A DNA stretch of 64,000 bases. It comes from Ascidiaceihabitans sp029251465. Lineage in GTDB: Bacteria; Pseudomonadota; Alphaproteobacteria; Rhodobacterales; Rhodobacteraceae. The DNA lies in NCBI RefSeq assembly GCF_042932805.1, contig NZ_CP170633.1, positions 1,612,001 through 1,676,000 on the forward strand, given 5' to 3'. A program made the translations under genes and the position numbers. How positions within the stretch are numbered: the stretch's first letter is position 1; every line of letters starts with the position of its first letter. This document shows positions 9,367 to 18,592 of the stretch, piece after piece. Under the pieces are notes generated by a model. It did not search any database and was not told the DNA's origin. It saw only the letters and a program-made list of their open reading frames with translations.

Positions 9367-11157
9367 TTACTCGGCCGCTTGTGATGAGGCCGTGGTTTCT
9401 GTTGTCTCGTCCCGTTTGTTTGCCGTACTGGCAAGAATGGGCAAGCTCATCTCAAAGACAGCGCCGCCCGTTTGGCCGTCACGCGCAGTGAGCCGTCCGC
9501 CCAATTCGTTGACGATGCCGGATGAAATGGCAAGACCAAGGCCAACGCCCTCGCCCGGCTGCTTGGTGGTGTAAAACGGCTCAAAGAGCGCATCCTTGTT
9601 CTCGATCCCGGGGCCGTTGTCGCGCACCGTGAGGGTCGCGGTTTCACCGGCAGACAGGATGATATCGACCTGCGGATTGCGTTCGGATTTGGTGGCATCC
9701 AGCGCGTTGCGAAACAGGTTCACCATCACTTGCTCGATGCGCATGCGATCCCCCATCACCTCGACAGGATCATCCGGAATGATACGCGTGATCTGGACCT
9801 GTCGCTGACGTAGTTGCGGCTCCATCATCGACAGCGAAGACGCGAGCGCATCGCCCATGTTTACAGGGCTTAGCTCTTCGGCACCTTTGCGCGCATATGA
9901 CTTCAACTGGCGCGTAATTGCGCCCATCCGTTCGATCAGATCATCGATGCGCCCAAAGGAGGACAAGGCCTCGTCCGGACGCGCGCGGGTCAGCAAAAGG
10001 CGCGCCCCCGCCAGATAGGTTTTCATGGCGGCCAGCGGTTGGTTTAGCTCGTGACTGACAGCCGCCGACATCTCGCCCAGTGCGGCCAGTTTCGAGGACT
10101 GTTCAAGGGTCTGTTCGGCCACCGCTAGTGTCTCTTGGACCCGCTCACGCTCGGCGATTTCCCGCTGCAAGCGCTGGTTCAATTGGCGAAGCTCTGCCGA
10201 TTCCCGCATGAAAAATGCCATGCGCCCGGCCGTGCGACGACTGAGGAAATAGAAGGTCAAGGCCAGCAGAATCGCAAATCCCATAATCTCGAGCGCGAGC
10301 ACCCCGTTCACCCGTTCGCGCACCGACGCGTAGGTTGTAAAAGAGATCATGCGCCAGCCTCGAAACGCCACACGGCTTTCCAAACGCATCACCGCTTCGC
10401 CTTGCAGATAAGCATCGGGCGGCAGTGCCGTCCAATCAGCCGTCGCTTGGATTGCCCGCTGGATCGCGCTTTGCGGTGTTTGCTCGGCCAAGGCTTCGGC
10501 CTCGGTACGTCCACGCCAGCGCGGTTCAGTCGCCAAAATGATCGCACCGGTGCCGTCGGTGACGATCAAAGCGTCAGAAATGCCGGCCCATGCGCGTTCA
10601 AACTTCTGCAAATCGACCTCGACAGAAATCACCCCTAGCGTGTCGCCTGCGGATTGAACGCGGCGCGAATAGTTAAAGACGAAACCGCCCGCCTCGCGCG
10701 GTTCTGCGGTGAAAATCGTGCCCTGCCCGCGCAACGCCTCAAGAAAATGTGGCGCATTGCGGTGGCTTGAACCAAGCCGGTTGCGTTCAGTGGCGGCAAC
10801 CGCGCGCCCGTCACGATCCAGCAACAAGATCGACGCCGCCCCGATTTCCTCGACGAAGGAAATCAGACGTTGGGTCGATTGCGTGTAATCTGTGGAATTC
10901 AACGCCCCGATCAATGTGGGATCACGGGCCAAAAGTTGCGGAACAATCGCGTTTTGGCGCAATTCGGACAGCAAGTTGCCGGAATACAGCGCCAATCGCA
11001 GTTCCGCCCGATTGCGCGTGGTTTCGGTAAATCGGTCAGTCAAAAAGCGGTTGGTAACGGACACCGTGACGACCGCTAGGACAAATAACGCCACCAAAGC
11101 CAGGCGCACTCGCCAACTGATTGCATTATTTTTTCTGAAAACACTGGCACCACTCAT
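9367..11157 (-). CDS. dctB: DctB-type C4-dicarboxylate sensor histidine kinase
   Basis: Membrane sensor kinase of 596 residues. A first membrane helix near residues 16-38 and a second near 283-305 enclose a periplasmic sensor region of about 245 residues with the double-PDC pattern of DctB (LLDRDGRAVAATERNRLGSS). A coiled coil follows (about 320-360), then the H-box AAVSHELNQPLAAMKTYLAG with phospho-accepting His369, an N-box NLFRNALDATKSE, and G-boxes DNGPGI and GVGLGLAISSGI. It is followed after 12 bases by the dctD-like regulator, so the two form an operon. Sensing of succinate, malate or fumarate is the known family role; the ligand here is inferred. Confidence 0.9.
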   Translation of the reverse strand: MSGASVFRKNNAISWRVRLALVALFVLAVVTVSVTNRFLTDRFTETTRNRAELRLALYSGNLLSELRQNAIVPQLLARDPTLIGALNSTDYTQSTQRLISFVEEIGAASILLLDRDGRAVAATERNRLGSSHRNAPHFLEALRGQGTIFTAEPREAGGFVFNYSRRVQSAGDTLGVISVEVDLQKFERAWAGISDALIVTDGTGAIILATEPRWRGRTEAEALAEQTPQSAIQRAIQATADWTALPPDAYLQGEAVMRLESRVAFRGWRMISFTTYASVRERVNGVLALEIMGFAILLALTFYFLSRRTAGRMAFFMRESAELRQLNQRLQREIAERERVQETLAVAEQTLEQSSKLAALGEMSAAVSHELNQPLAAMKTYLAGARLLLTRARPDEALSSFGRIDDLIERMGAITRQLKSYARKGAEELSPVNMGDALASSLSMMEPQLRQRQVQITRIIPDDPVEVMGDRMRIEQVMVNLFRNALDATKSERNPQVDIILSAGETATLTVRDNGPGIENKDALFEPFYTTKQPGEGVGLGLAISSGIVNELGGRLTARDGQTGGAVFEMSLPILASTANKRDETTETTASSQAAE

Positions 11158-11192
11158 GCGCTAACGTACTGCGCTAGGCGCGCAGGCTCAAG

Positions 11193-11861
11193 TCACGCTG
11201 ATGCGAGCGTCCCCATCAATGCGCGGAACAACGCCTGCCCGTCAGTACCACCATGTCCTGCATCGGCTGCACGTTCAGGGTGTGGCATCATGCCAAGCAC
11301 ACGTTTGTTGGCAGATAAAATGCCCGCAATGTCGGCTTTGGCCCCGTTTGGCGTGTCTGTGTAGGTGAACGCGATGCGGTCCTCGCCCTTGAGAGTGGCA
11401 ATCGTTTCATCGTCGGCAAAATAGTTGCCGTCGTGGTGCGCAATTGGAATGTCGATCACATCGCCTGCGTTGTAGCCAGCGGTGTAGGCTGACGCTGATG
11501 TCTCAACTTTTAGCCCGATGGTTTTACAGATGTATTTCAGGCCAGCATTTCGGAGCAATGCGCCCGGCAGAACCCCGGTTTCGGTCAAAACCTGAAAGCC
11601 GTTGCAGATCCCTAGCGCATAGCCGCCGCGATCTGTGTGCGCTTTGATTTCGTTGCAAATCGGCGAATTGGCCGCGATGGCCCCGCAGCGCAGGTAGTCG
11701 CCAAACGAAAACCCGCCCGGAACGCCGACCATGTCGATGCCGTCGGGCAGCTTGGTGTCTTTGTGCCAAACCATCGACACTTTGGCCCCTGCGGCCTCAA
11801 AGGCGACAGCCAGATCGCGGTCACAGTTGGATCCCGGAAAGACAACAACAGCTGCGTGCAT
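11193..11861 (-). CDS. purQ: Phosphoribosylformylglycinamidine synthase subunit PurQ
   Basis: Glutaminase subunit of FGAM synthase, step four of purine synthesis; feeds ammonia to PurL with PurS as bridge. Start MHAAVVVFPGSNCDRDLA at 11861 is the conserved N-terminus. The class I amidotransferase nucleophile elbow ALGICNGFQVL and the catalytic His/Glu near MMPHPERA are present; 222 residues is normal. Its ATG overlaps the purS stop by one base (TAATG), so translation is coupled. The large PurL subunit is not in this window. Confidence 0.95.
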   Translation of the reverse strand: MHAAVVVFPGSNCDRDLAVAFEAAGAKVSMVWHKDTKLPDGIDMVGVPGGFSFGDYLRCGAIAANSPICNEIKAHTDRGGYALGICNGFQVLTETGVLPGALLRNAGLKYICKTIGLKVETSASAYTAGYNAGDVIDIPIAHHDGNYFADDETIATLKGEDRIAFTYTDTPNGAKADIAGILSANKRVLGMMPHPERAADAGHGGTDGQALFRALMGTLASA

Positions 11862-12094
11862 TATGCGAACCCTTCGATCGTGTAGGATTCGATCACCGTG
11901 TTGGCGAGCAGCTTTTCGCACATCGCTGTCACGTCTGCCTCAGTTGCGCCGTCGGCCAGATCAAGCTCGATCACTTTGCCCTGACGCACCCCGTTCACAC
12001 CGTCAAACCCCATCGACCCCAGCGCGTGGCGCACGGCCTCGCCTTGCGGGTCCAAAACGCCGTTTTTCAACATGACATGTACACGTGCTTTCAT
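11861..12094 (-). CDS. purS: Phosphoribosylformylglycinamidine synthase subunit PurS
   Basis: Small bridging subunit of the three-part FGAM synthase (PurS-PurQ-PurL). The 77-residue protein begins MKARVHVMLKNGVLDPQG, includes VRQGKVIELDL and ends YTIEGFA, matching the family throughout. It follows purC by 20 bases with a GGAGAAG ribosome binding site and overlaps purQ by one base. Confidence 0.95.
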   Translation of the reverse strand: MKARVHVMLKNGVLDPQGEAVRHALGSMGFDGVNGVRQGKVIELDLADGATEADVTAMCEKLLANTVIESYTIEGFA

Positions 12095-12114
12095 CGATCT
12101 TCTCCGGCAGTTCT

Positions 12115-12876
12115 TTAGTTGATCAAGGTAGGTTTGGTGATCGGCGTCGACGTTTTGGGCATCACGCCCAAACGCTGCGCCACTTCGGTGTAGGCGTCGG
12201 TCAGGTTGCCAAGGTCACGGCGGAACACGTCTTTGTCCAGCTTTTGGCCGGTTTCAATGTCCCAAAGGCGGCAGCTGTCGGGGCTGATTTCATCGGCCAC
12301 AACAAGGCGTTGGAAATCACCGTCATAGACGCGACCAACTTCGATTTTGAAATCAACCAAGCGAATACCAACCGCATACATAATGCCGGTCAGGAAATCG
12401 TTGACGCGCAGGGCCAGTGAAAGAATGTCTTCCATGTCTTGCTGTGATGCCCATCCGAACGCCGCGATGTGTTCCTCAGATACCAGCGGATCGCCAAGAC
12501 TGTCGTCCTTGAGGCAATATTCCACAATCGGGCGCGGCAATTGCGTGCCTTCGTCAATACCCAGACGCTTGGACATGGTGCCCGCCGCATAGTTGCGCAC
12601 GATAATTTCCAGCGGCACAATTTCGCAAGATTTGCACAGTTGTTCGCGCATGTTCAGGCTTTTGATGAAATGCGTCGGCACGCCGATCTGATTCAGACCC
12701 GTCATGAAATATTCAGACAAGCGGTTGTTCAACACACCTTTGCCTTCGATCACGGCCTTCTTTTCAGCATTGAATGCAGTCGCATCGTCCTTGAAATACT
12801 GCACAATCGTGCCCGGCTCCGGGCCTTCATACAAGATCTTAGCTTTGCCTTCGTAAATCTTTTTGCGACGGGCCAT
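12115..12876 (-). CDS. purC: SAICAR synthetase PurC
   Basis: Phosphoribosylaminoimidazole-succinocarboxamide synthase, which joins aspartate to CAIR using ATP. Start set at 12876 (MARRKKIYEGKAKILYEG) because AAGGA lies 7 bases upstream; a frame start at 12897 has no such site. Diagnostic segments: FNAEKKAVIEGKGVLNNRLS, VPLEIIVRNYAAGTMSKR and RLVDFKIEVGR with DGDFQRLVVADEISPDSCR. 253 residues fits. First gene of the purC-purS-purQ operon, divergent from the zeta-subunit gene. Confidence 0.96.
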   Translation of the reverse strand: MARRKKIYEGKAKILYEGPEPGTIVQYFKDDATAFNAEKKAVIEGKGVLNNRLSEYFMTGLNQIGVPTHFIKSLNMREQLCKSCEIVPLEIIVRNYAAGTMSKRLGIDEGTQLPRPIVEYCLKDDSLGDPLVSEEHIAAFGWASQQDMEDILSLALRVNDFLTGIMYAVGIRLVDFKIEVGRVYDGDFQRLVVADEISPDSCRLWDIETGQKLDKDVFRRDLGNLTDAYTEVAQRLGVMPKTSTPITKPTLIN

Positions 12877-13034
12877 GAGCGTCCTTTCCCATATCAAGGG
12901 ATCATTTGGGGCAATCTATTCCGCCCGTTTGCCGCTCTCATACGACAAGGGTCGCCGCCTCGCAAGCTGGCCTCTTGTTTGAATTCAATTCGCTGCACAT
13001 ATCTGGTGGGTATGCCACTGCTAAGGAGACGAAA

Positions 13035-13340
13035 ATGAGCACTTTTGATGACCGTGAAACCGCGTTTGAAGCGAAATATGCCCATGATGTGGAAATGCAG
13101 TTCAAGGCCGCGGCGCGACGTAACAAACTGCTGGGTCTGTGGGCGGCTGAAATTTTGGGAAAAACGGGCGATGCTGTACAGCAATATGTAAGTGATGTGA
13201 TCAAATCCGACCTCCAAGAAGCCGGCCACGAGGATGTCTTTCGCAAAGTGTCCGCTGATTTGGGGGCCAAAGTCGATGAGGCGACCTTGCGGGCAAAAAT
13301 GCAAGATCTGATGGTCGAAGCACAAGCTCAACTGCTGTAG
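13035..13340 (+). CDS. F1FO-ATPase inhibitor subunit zeta (DUF1476 family)
   Basis: Small helical protein (101 residues) of the alphaproteobacterial family described as the zeta subunit of Paracoccus ATP synthase, where it blocks ATP hydrolysis by inserting its N-terminus into F1. The family start MSTFDDRETAFEAKYAHD and the core RRNKLLGLWAAEILGKTG are clear. Start chosen at 13035 because of an AAGGAG site 7 bases upstream. It is monocistronic here and divergent from purC; the ATPase operon itself is not in the window. Confidence 0.9.
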   Translation: MSTFDDRETAFEAKYAHDVEMQFKAAARRNKLLGLWAAEILGKTGDAVQQYVSDVIKSDLQEAGHEDVFRKVSADLGAKVDEATLRAKMQDLMVEAQAQLL

Positions 13341-13474
13341 TATTATTATTATACAATATCTTACGCGCGTTAGTTCATCTAACATAAACACGAAATCCAT
13401 TGGTCCACGTTAACGTGATACTCATGCCTGTCCGCTAACCAAACCGTCTTGGTTGATTGGTAAGGCAGGTCCAG

Positions 13475-15370
13475 ATGACGCGAACACACGGCATGACGTC
13501 ACGTGCAAGCAAGGTGCTGCGCATTGCGTGCCCTATCGGCATTTTTGCCGTTTGCGCATGGGCCTTGGCTCCGCATTTTGCCGCGCAATCGCTGGACGGG
13601 ATATTCAATCAACTGCGGGCGGTAACATGGCCGGCTTGGCTGGCGGCTGCCTCGCTCAGCATCATCAGCCTATGGTCCGTTGGCAGGTACGACGGCGTCG
13701 CGCACAGACATTTTGCCACAGGCATTGCCGATCATCGCGCGCGCTGGTCCGGCACAATTGCAATTTCCTTGGGACAAACATTGGGGTTCGGGTTGTTCAC
13801 CAGCGCGTTTGCCCGTTGGCGGATGTTGCCAGATATCTCGTTGGCCACCTCCCTGAAACTGTCAGCATTTGTGTCGTTTTCCTTTGTGCTTAGCTGGGCT
13901 GTTGTTCTTGGGGTGGCTTGCGCGTTTTTACCGGCACCGGCTTGGATCAAGCCGTTGGCATTTACGATTGTGGTCATAATTCCGGCGGCCATCTGGTTGA
14001 TGTTTCGCCATCCTGTCTTGCATCTCACACGCTACACAGCGCGTTTGCCTAGCTTGCTCAGCGCTGGTGCGATCGTGCTTTGGACAACTGTGGACACCGT
14101 CGCTGCGGGTGCTGTCTTGTTTGTTCTGCTCCCACACGGCACAGAGGTCAGCTTTGCGCAATTTTTGCCTCTGTTTCTCTTGGCACTAGGGACAGCATTA
14201 TTGTCAAATACGCCGGGCGGCGTTGGTCCATTTGAATTGATGATGATCGGGCTATTTCCGCACCTGCCTGCGGGCGATGTTTTGGTCAGCATTCTGGCGT
14301 TTCGTATCGTTTACTATGCATGCCCTGCAATCTTTGCAGGTGTCACGTTGATCATGCCATTTGCAGCGTCACCACTGCGCCCATCACACCCTCAGGCCAG
14401 CCTAAAACGGGCGCGCAATGCAGAACTTGGTATCATCAAACAAAACGGCGGGCGGACTTTGCAGACCCGTGACGGGGCTTGCGCCATTTGGCCGACCGGC
14501 CAGACACTGACAGCGTTATGTGACCCGATCCAAGGGAGCGCGAGTGCGACCTTCAGCGCGCTCCGCTATGAGGCGAAATCAACCGGGCGCCTCCCCATGG
14601 TCTACAAATGCAGCGCACAAACAGCCGCCAGCGCGCGGCAAAACGGTTGGTCCGTCATGCACGTTTCTGATGATGCCCTGATCGACCCGCAGGTTTATGC
14701 CCCAAACGCACCCTCAGCGCGCCAATTGCGCCGCAAACTGCGCGCTGCGGAAAAATCCGGCCTGTCAATCGAATGGTCAGGCGCTTTGCCGTGGTCCGAT
14801 ATGGCGCGGGTAGATGCGATTTGGCAAAGCACGCATAGCACAGCACGCGGCGGAACCATGGGGCGCTTCGAACAAGGCTACCTGTCCGATCACCTGATTG
14901 TGCGCGGTTATGTCAAAGGTGTTCTCGTCGCGTTTGCCACGTTTCAGCGCAGCACCCAAGAATGGTGTTTGGACGTAATGCGCCACACAGATGCAGCCCC
15001 CGATGGCACAATGCACGCCTTGGTTCATCAAGCGGTAATTTGCGCGAGACACGCCGCAATTGGTCGTGTCAGTTTAGCGGCTGTGCCGGCGTGCCCCGAT
15101 CCAAACAGTGCAATTTATCGTTGGGCCGCCAGAATTGCAGTGACGATGGCAGGCGGCACCGGTTTACGCCAATTCAAATCCGTGTTTTCACCGCGCTGGA
15201 CGCCTAGGTACGCGGCCTCGCCAAATCCTGTAACACTAGCGATTGGCTTGTTCGACATTGCACGTGAGGTGCGCAGCCCTGCCCCCATTGCAATTCGCAA
15301 AGAAAATACTGCGCATGAGATTCATAATAGTGATGAAAATTATGAACTGGCCTCAAAACGAGCCTCGTGA
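13475..15370 (+). CDS. MprF-like phosphatidylglycerol aminoacyltransferase, 631 aa
   Basis: Bifunctional membrane enzyme of the type that moves an amino acid from aminoacyl-tRNA to phosphatidylglycerol and flips the product. The N-terminal half (to about residue 310) has many hydrophobic helices and the flippase-like segment LLSNTPGGVGPFELMMIGLF. The C-terminal half, from about residue 320, is the DUF2156/GNAT-like catalytic domain, with PNAPSARQLRRKLRAAEKSG. Lysine, alanine or ornithine as the donor cannot be told. ATG at 13475 preferred over TTG at 13457 for its position after AAGGCAGG. The stop lies 37 bases before the next gene, so readthrough into the methyltransferase is possible. Confidence 0.8.
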   Translation: MTRTHGMTSRASKVLRIACPIGIFAVCAWALAPHFAAQSLDGIFNQLRAVTWPAWLAAASLSIISLWSVGRYDGVAHRHFATGIADHRARWSGTIAISLGQTLGFGLFTSAFARWRMLPDISLATSLKLSAFVSFSFVLSWAVVLGVACAFLPAPAWIKPLAFTIVVIIPAAIWLMFRHPVLHLTRYTARLPSLLSAGAIVLWTTVDTVAAGAVLFVLLPHGTEVSFAQFLPLFLLALGTALLSNTPGGVGPFELMMIGLFPHLPAGDVLVSILAFRIVYYACPAIFAGVTLIMPFAASPLRPSHPQASLKRARNAELGIIKQNGGRTLQTRDGACAIWPTGQTLTALCDPIQGSASATFSALRYEAKSTGRLPMVYKCSAQTAASARQNGWSVMHVSDDALIDPQVYAPNAPSARQLRRKLRAAEKSGLSIEWSGALPWSDMARVDAIWQSTHSTARGGTMGRFEQGYLSDHLIVRGYVKGVLVAFATFQRSTQEWCLDVMRHTDAAPDGTMHALVHQAVICARHAAIGRVSLAAVPACPDPNSAIYRWAARIAVTMAGGTGLRQFKSVFSPRWTPRYAASPNPVTLAIGLFDIAREVRSPAPIAIRKENTAHEIHNSDENYELASKRAS

Positions 15371-15407
15371 CACAGCACTTAAAACACCCCAAAGTGCGGA
15401 GCATTAC

Positions 15408-16427
15408 ATGACCAATCCCCTGATCAACTTGTTGGCCGAAAAAGGCGCATTGCTGGCCGACGGTGCGACCGGAACGAATCTGTTCAATATGGGGTTGATG
15501 TCGGGTGACGCGCCCGAGATGTGGAACACCGAAGAACCTGCAAAAATTCGCGCTTTGTACTCCGGTGCGGTTGAGTCCGGTTGCGACATTTTTCTGACCA
15601 ATTCATTTGGCGCAAATGCGTCGCGTTTAAAACTGCATAATGCAGAGAAACGCGTTCATGAATTGTCACGGGTTGCCGCCGAAATTGCGCGCGACATCGC
15701 GGATACAGCAGGTCACAAAGTCATTGTTGCGGGATCGGTTGGACCAACGGGCGAGATCATGACGCCCATCGGCAGCCTGACCCACACGCTTGCGGTGGAA
15801 ATGTTCCATGAAACAGCAGATGGGCTTAAGGCTGGTGGCGCAGATGTTGCTTGGGTCGAAACGATCTCGGCTGCTGAAGAATTTCGCGCCGCCGCCGAGG
15901 GGTTTGCATTGGCGGGCCTAGATTGGTGCGGCACCATGAGCTTTGACACCGCAGGGCGCACAATGATGGGCGTGACCAGCGCCGACATGGTGATCTTGGT
16001 TAACGACATTCCCAACAAAGCTTTGGCATTTGGCGCAAACTGCGGCACCGGATCATCGGATTTGTTGCGCACGATCTTGGGCTTTTCCGCACAAAACCCA
16101 GATTTGCCAATTATTGCCAAAGGAAACGCTGGCATCCCTAAATATGTCGAGGGGCACATTCACTATGATGGCACACCCGAATTGATGGCTGACTACGCCG
16201 TCATGGCGCGCGCGTGCGGGGCCAGTATTATCGGTGGCTGCTGTGGCACCATGCCAGAACATTTGCGCGCCATGCGCGAAGCTTTGGACACACGCACAAT
16301 GACCGAACGCCCTGCACTAGAAGAAATCACCGCCAAGCTGGGTGCGTTCACATCTGCCTCGGATGGAACCGGCGACAATGAACCGGCACCGCGCCGCACC
16401 CGCCGATCGCGCCGCACCAACGCATAA
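15408..16427 (+). CDS. bmtA: Homocysteine S-methyltransferase family protein (BmtA-like; split MetH part)
   Basis: Zinc-dependent methyltransferase of 339 residues. Zinc ligands are seen as Cys212 in GANCGTG and Cys278-Cys279 in IIGGCCGTMPEHL, with the N-terminal barrel signature LLADGATGTNLFNMGL. Annotation in this family varies between betaine-homocysteine methyltransferase and the homocysteine module of methionine synthase. The corrinoid protein gene follows after 162 bases, which favours a split, B12-dependent methionine synthase; a pterin-binding module is not nearby. The tail is basic (RRTRRSRRTNA). Start chosen at 15408, after a GGAG. Confidence 0.88.
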   Translation: MTNPLINLLAEKGALLADGATGTNLFNMGLMSGDAPEMWNTEEPAKIRALYSGAVESGCDIFLTNSFGANASRLKLHNAEKRVHELSRVAAEIARDIADTAGHKVIVAGSVGPTGEIMTPIGSLTHTLAVEMFHETADGLKAGGADVAWVETISAAEEFRAAAEGFALAGLDWCGTMSFDTAGRTMMGVTSADMVILVNDIPNKALAFGANCGTGSSDLLRTILGFSAQNPDLPIIAKGNAGIPKYVEGHIHYDGTPELMADYAVMARACGASIIGGCCGTMPEHLRAMREALDTRTMTERPALEEITAKLGAFTSASDGTGDNEPAPRRTRRSRRTNA

Positions 16428-16589
16428 CACCCGCTAAAACCAACATCTTTCGTAAGCCTTGCCTGTCAAAATAAAGAAACAAGGTCGCGCAAAGCGTTGC
16501 CAATGTCGCAAACCGCAAAGTCACACTGCGACATTGTGTCAAAACGGAAATTAAGTGGCCGATTGTGTGCCCAAATTAGAGGAAAGCGC

Positions 16590-17288
16590 ATGTCAGACGA
16601 AGACGATATTATCCTGGCGGATCTGGACGACGAAGAACTTGTCCAACAAATGTTTGACGACCTTTATGATGGCCTGAAAGAAGAGATCGAGGAAGGCGTG
16701 AACATTTTGCTCGCGCGCGACTGGACCCCTTATGATGTGCTGACCAAAGCGCTTGTCGGCGGTATGACTATTGTCGGCCACGATTTCCGCGATGGCATTT
16801 TGTTCGTTCCCGAAGTGTTGTTGGCCGCGAACGCGATGAAGGGTGGCATGTTCATTCTGAAGCCGTTGTTGGCCGAAACCGGCGCACCGCGCGTTGGCAA
16901 AATGGTGATCGGCACAGTCAAAGGCGACATTCACGACATCGGCAAAAACCTTGTCGGTATGATGATGGAAGGTGCCGGCTTTGAAGTTGTCGACCTTGGC
17001 ATCAACAACGCCGTTGAAAGTTACCTTGAGGCGATGGAAGCCGAAGGCCCCGACATTTTGGGCATGTCTGCCCTACTGACAACAACGATGCCTTACATGA
17101 AAGTCGTGATCGACACGATGATTGAACAGGGTATCCGCGATGACTACATCGTTTTGGTCGGTGGTGCCCCGTTGAACGAAGAGTTTGGCAAAGCCATTGG
17201 CGCGGATGCGTATTGTCGTGATGCCGCCGTTGCGGTTGAGACGGCAAAAGAGTGGATGGGCAAAAAGCACAACCAATTGTCTGCGTAA
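16590..17288 (+). CDS. Corrinoid-binding methyltransferase protein (MtbC/MetH B12 module)
   Basis: Cobalamin carrier of 232 residues. An N-terminal helical cap domain (residues 1-95, with VNILLARDWTPYDVLTKALVGGM) precedes the Rossmann-like B12 domain, whose cobalt-ligating signature DxHxxG reads GDIHDIGKNLV with His115, followed by MSALLTTTMPYMK and LVGGAPLNEEFG. This is the methyl-carrying module that would shuttle between the homocysteine methyltransferase just upstream and a methyl donor enzyme elsewhere. An intrinsic terminator follows its stop. Confidence 0.9.
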   Translation: MSDEDDIILADLDDEELVQQMFDDLYDGLKEEIEEGVNILLARDWTPYDVLTKALVGGMTIVGHDFRDGILFVPEVLLAANAMKGGMFILKPLLAETGAPRVGKMVIGTVKGDIHDIGKNLVGMMMEGAGFEVVDLGINNAVESYLEAMEAEGPDILGMSALLTTTMPYMKVVIDTMIEQGIRDDYIVLVGGAPLNEEFGKAIGADAYCRDAAVAVETAKEWMGKKHNQLSA

Positions 17289-17314
17289 CGTTACGCGACG
17301 CCTCAAGACATTTG

Positions 17315-17349
17315 GGCCTGTTCTGAAACTATCAGAGCGGGCCTTTTTT
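17315..17349 (+). terminator. Intrinsic terminator after the corrinoid protein gene
   Basis: A 12-bp stem with two G-T wobbles, a 5-base loop (AACTA) and six Ts directly after. It separates the corrinoid protein gene from the DUF1638 gene starting 15 bases later, so the latter may depend on readthrough. Confidence 0.75.
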
Positions 17350-17363
17350 GTTAGGATTTCCAG

Positions 17364-18011
17364 ATGGAAGAGATTTCAGACAGCACGCTGACCGATCAAG
17401 GGCTAGATGTGATCGAAGCCAAGCCGAAAGCCGGACGTATTTTGTTAATCGCCTGTGGTGCTTTGGCGCGCGAAATTCTGGACCTTAAGGCGATCAACGG
17501 CTGGGACCATATGGATCTGACCTGCCTGCCCGCAAAGTACCATCTGTATCCTGACAAAATCACCCAAAGCGTACGTGAAGCGGTCGCCAAACACAGTGCA
17601 GACTACGATAGTATTTTTGTAGTTTATGCGGATTGCGGCACCGGTGGATTGCTACAAGCGGCCTGCAAAGAGCTGGGTGTTGAGATGGTCGCAGGCCCGC
17701 ATTGCTATAGTTTTTTTGAGGGAAATGAACAGTTTGCGCGACAAAGTGAAACTGAAATCACCACGTTTTACCTGACTGATTTTCTGGTGCGCCAGTTCGA
17801 TGCGTTTATCATCAAACCGATGGGACTAGATCGGCACCCGCAATTGCGTGACATGTATTTCGGCAACTACGAAAAACTGGTGTACCAAGCGCAGACAGAT
17901 GATCCGGAGCTGACCAAAAAAGCCAAAATTGCTGCCGATCGTCTTGGACTGACGTTTGAACGGCGCCTTACCGGTTACGGAGATCTAGCGATCACGCTGG
18001 CGGATTTGTAA
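17364..18011 (+). CDS. DUF1638 family protein
   Basis: Protein of 215 residues of a family without established function that recurs beside corrinoid proteins and methyltransferases in roseobacters and methanogens. Visible features: GRILLIACGALAREI near the N-terminus, YADCGTGGLLQAACKELG in the middle with a conserved Cys-Gly pair, and GPHCYSFFEG. These cysteine and histidine motifs could bind a metal or cofactor, but that is inference. Gene order with the corrinoid protein suggests a role in B12-dependent methyl transfer or its repair. Confidence 0.75.
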   Translation: MEEISDSTLTDQGLDVIEAKPKAGRILLIACGALAREILDLKAINGWDHMDLTCLPAKYHLYPDKITQSVREAVAKHSADYDSIFVVYADCGTGGLLQAACKELGVEMVAGPHCYSFFEGNEQFARQSETEITTFYLTDFLVRQFDAFIIKPMGLDRHPQLRDMYFGNYEKLVYQAQTDDPELTKKAKIAADRLGLTFERRLTGYGDLAITLADL

Positions 18012-18015
18012 CAGC

Positions 18016-18420
18016 TTACGCGCTGGCGACAGACCTGATCCGCTCGATCATGGCACGGACACCGTTAGACCGTTGCGCTGACAGGTGATCGTTCAAACCC
18101 AGTCGCGTCATCTCTGCCAATGCGTCCACATTCATGACAGCTTCGCGCGGCAAGTCGTTGTAAAGATGCCGTAAAACAGAAACCAACCCGCGTACAATCA
18201 ACGCGTCGCTGTCACCGTCAAACCGGAACACGCCACCCTCGATCACTGGATGTATCCACACCTGCGAAGCACATCCGTCTACCTTGGTCGCGCTTACCTT
18301 TAGGGCGTCATCCAGCGGTTCCATCGCCTTGCCCATATCGATGACATAGCGATACCGGTCTTCCCAATCGTCCAGAAATTCAAAATCTTCGACGATCTCT
18401 TCAAAAGCTGGGCTTGCCAT
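18016..18420 (-). CDS. sufE: SufE-family cysteine desulfuration protein
   Basis: Accepts sulfur from SufS-type cysteine desulfurase as a persulfide and passes it to the Fe-S scaffold. The active cysteine is Cys50 in the conserved context KVDGCASQVWI; the opening FEEIVEDFEFLDDWEDRYRY and GLNDHLSAQRSNGVRAM are typical. 134 residues fits. The gene is convergent with the DUF1638 gene (4 bases apart) and far from any suf operon in this window. Confidence 0.92.
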   Translation of the reverse strand: MASPAFEEIVEDFEFLDDWEDRYRYVIDMGKAMEPLDDALKVSATKVDGCASQVWIHPVIEGGVFRFDGDSDALIVRGLVSVLRHLYNDLPREAVMNVDALAEMTRLGLNDHLSAQRSNGVRAMIERIRSVASA

Positions 18421-18592
18421 TGCAACCTCATTTTGTGTGTCACGGGTGTGCCATCAACTGACACATGCACAGGTAGGGCCGGCCTGTGCAAAGGTCCACA
18501 CCCTTTTCACCGCCAGCCTTTTTAAGACCCCACCTTTTCAAGCCCCAACGGATAGGCTACCAAACATACAAACAACTGTTGCAGGCAGGCTT

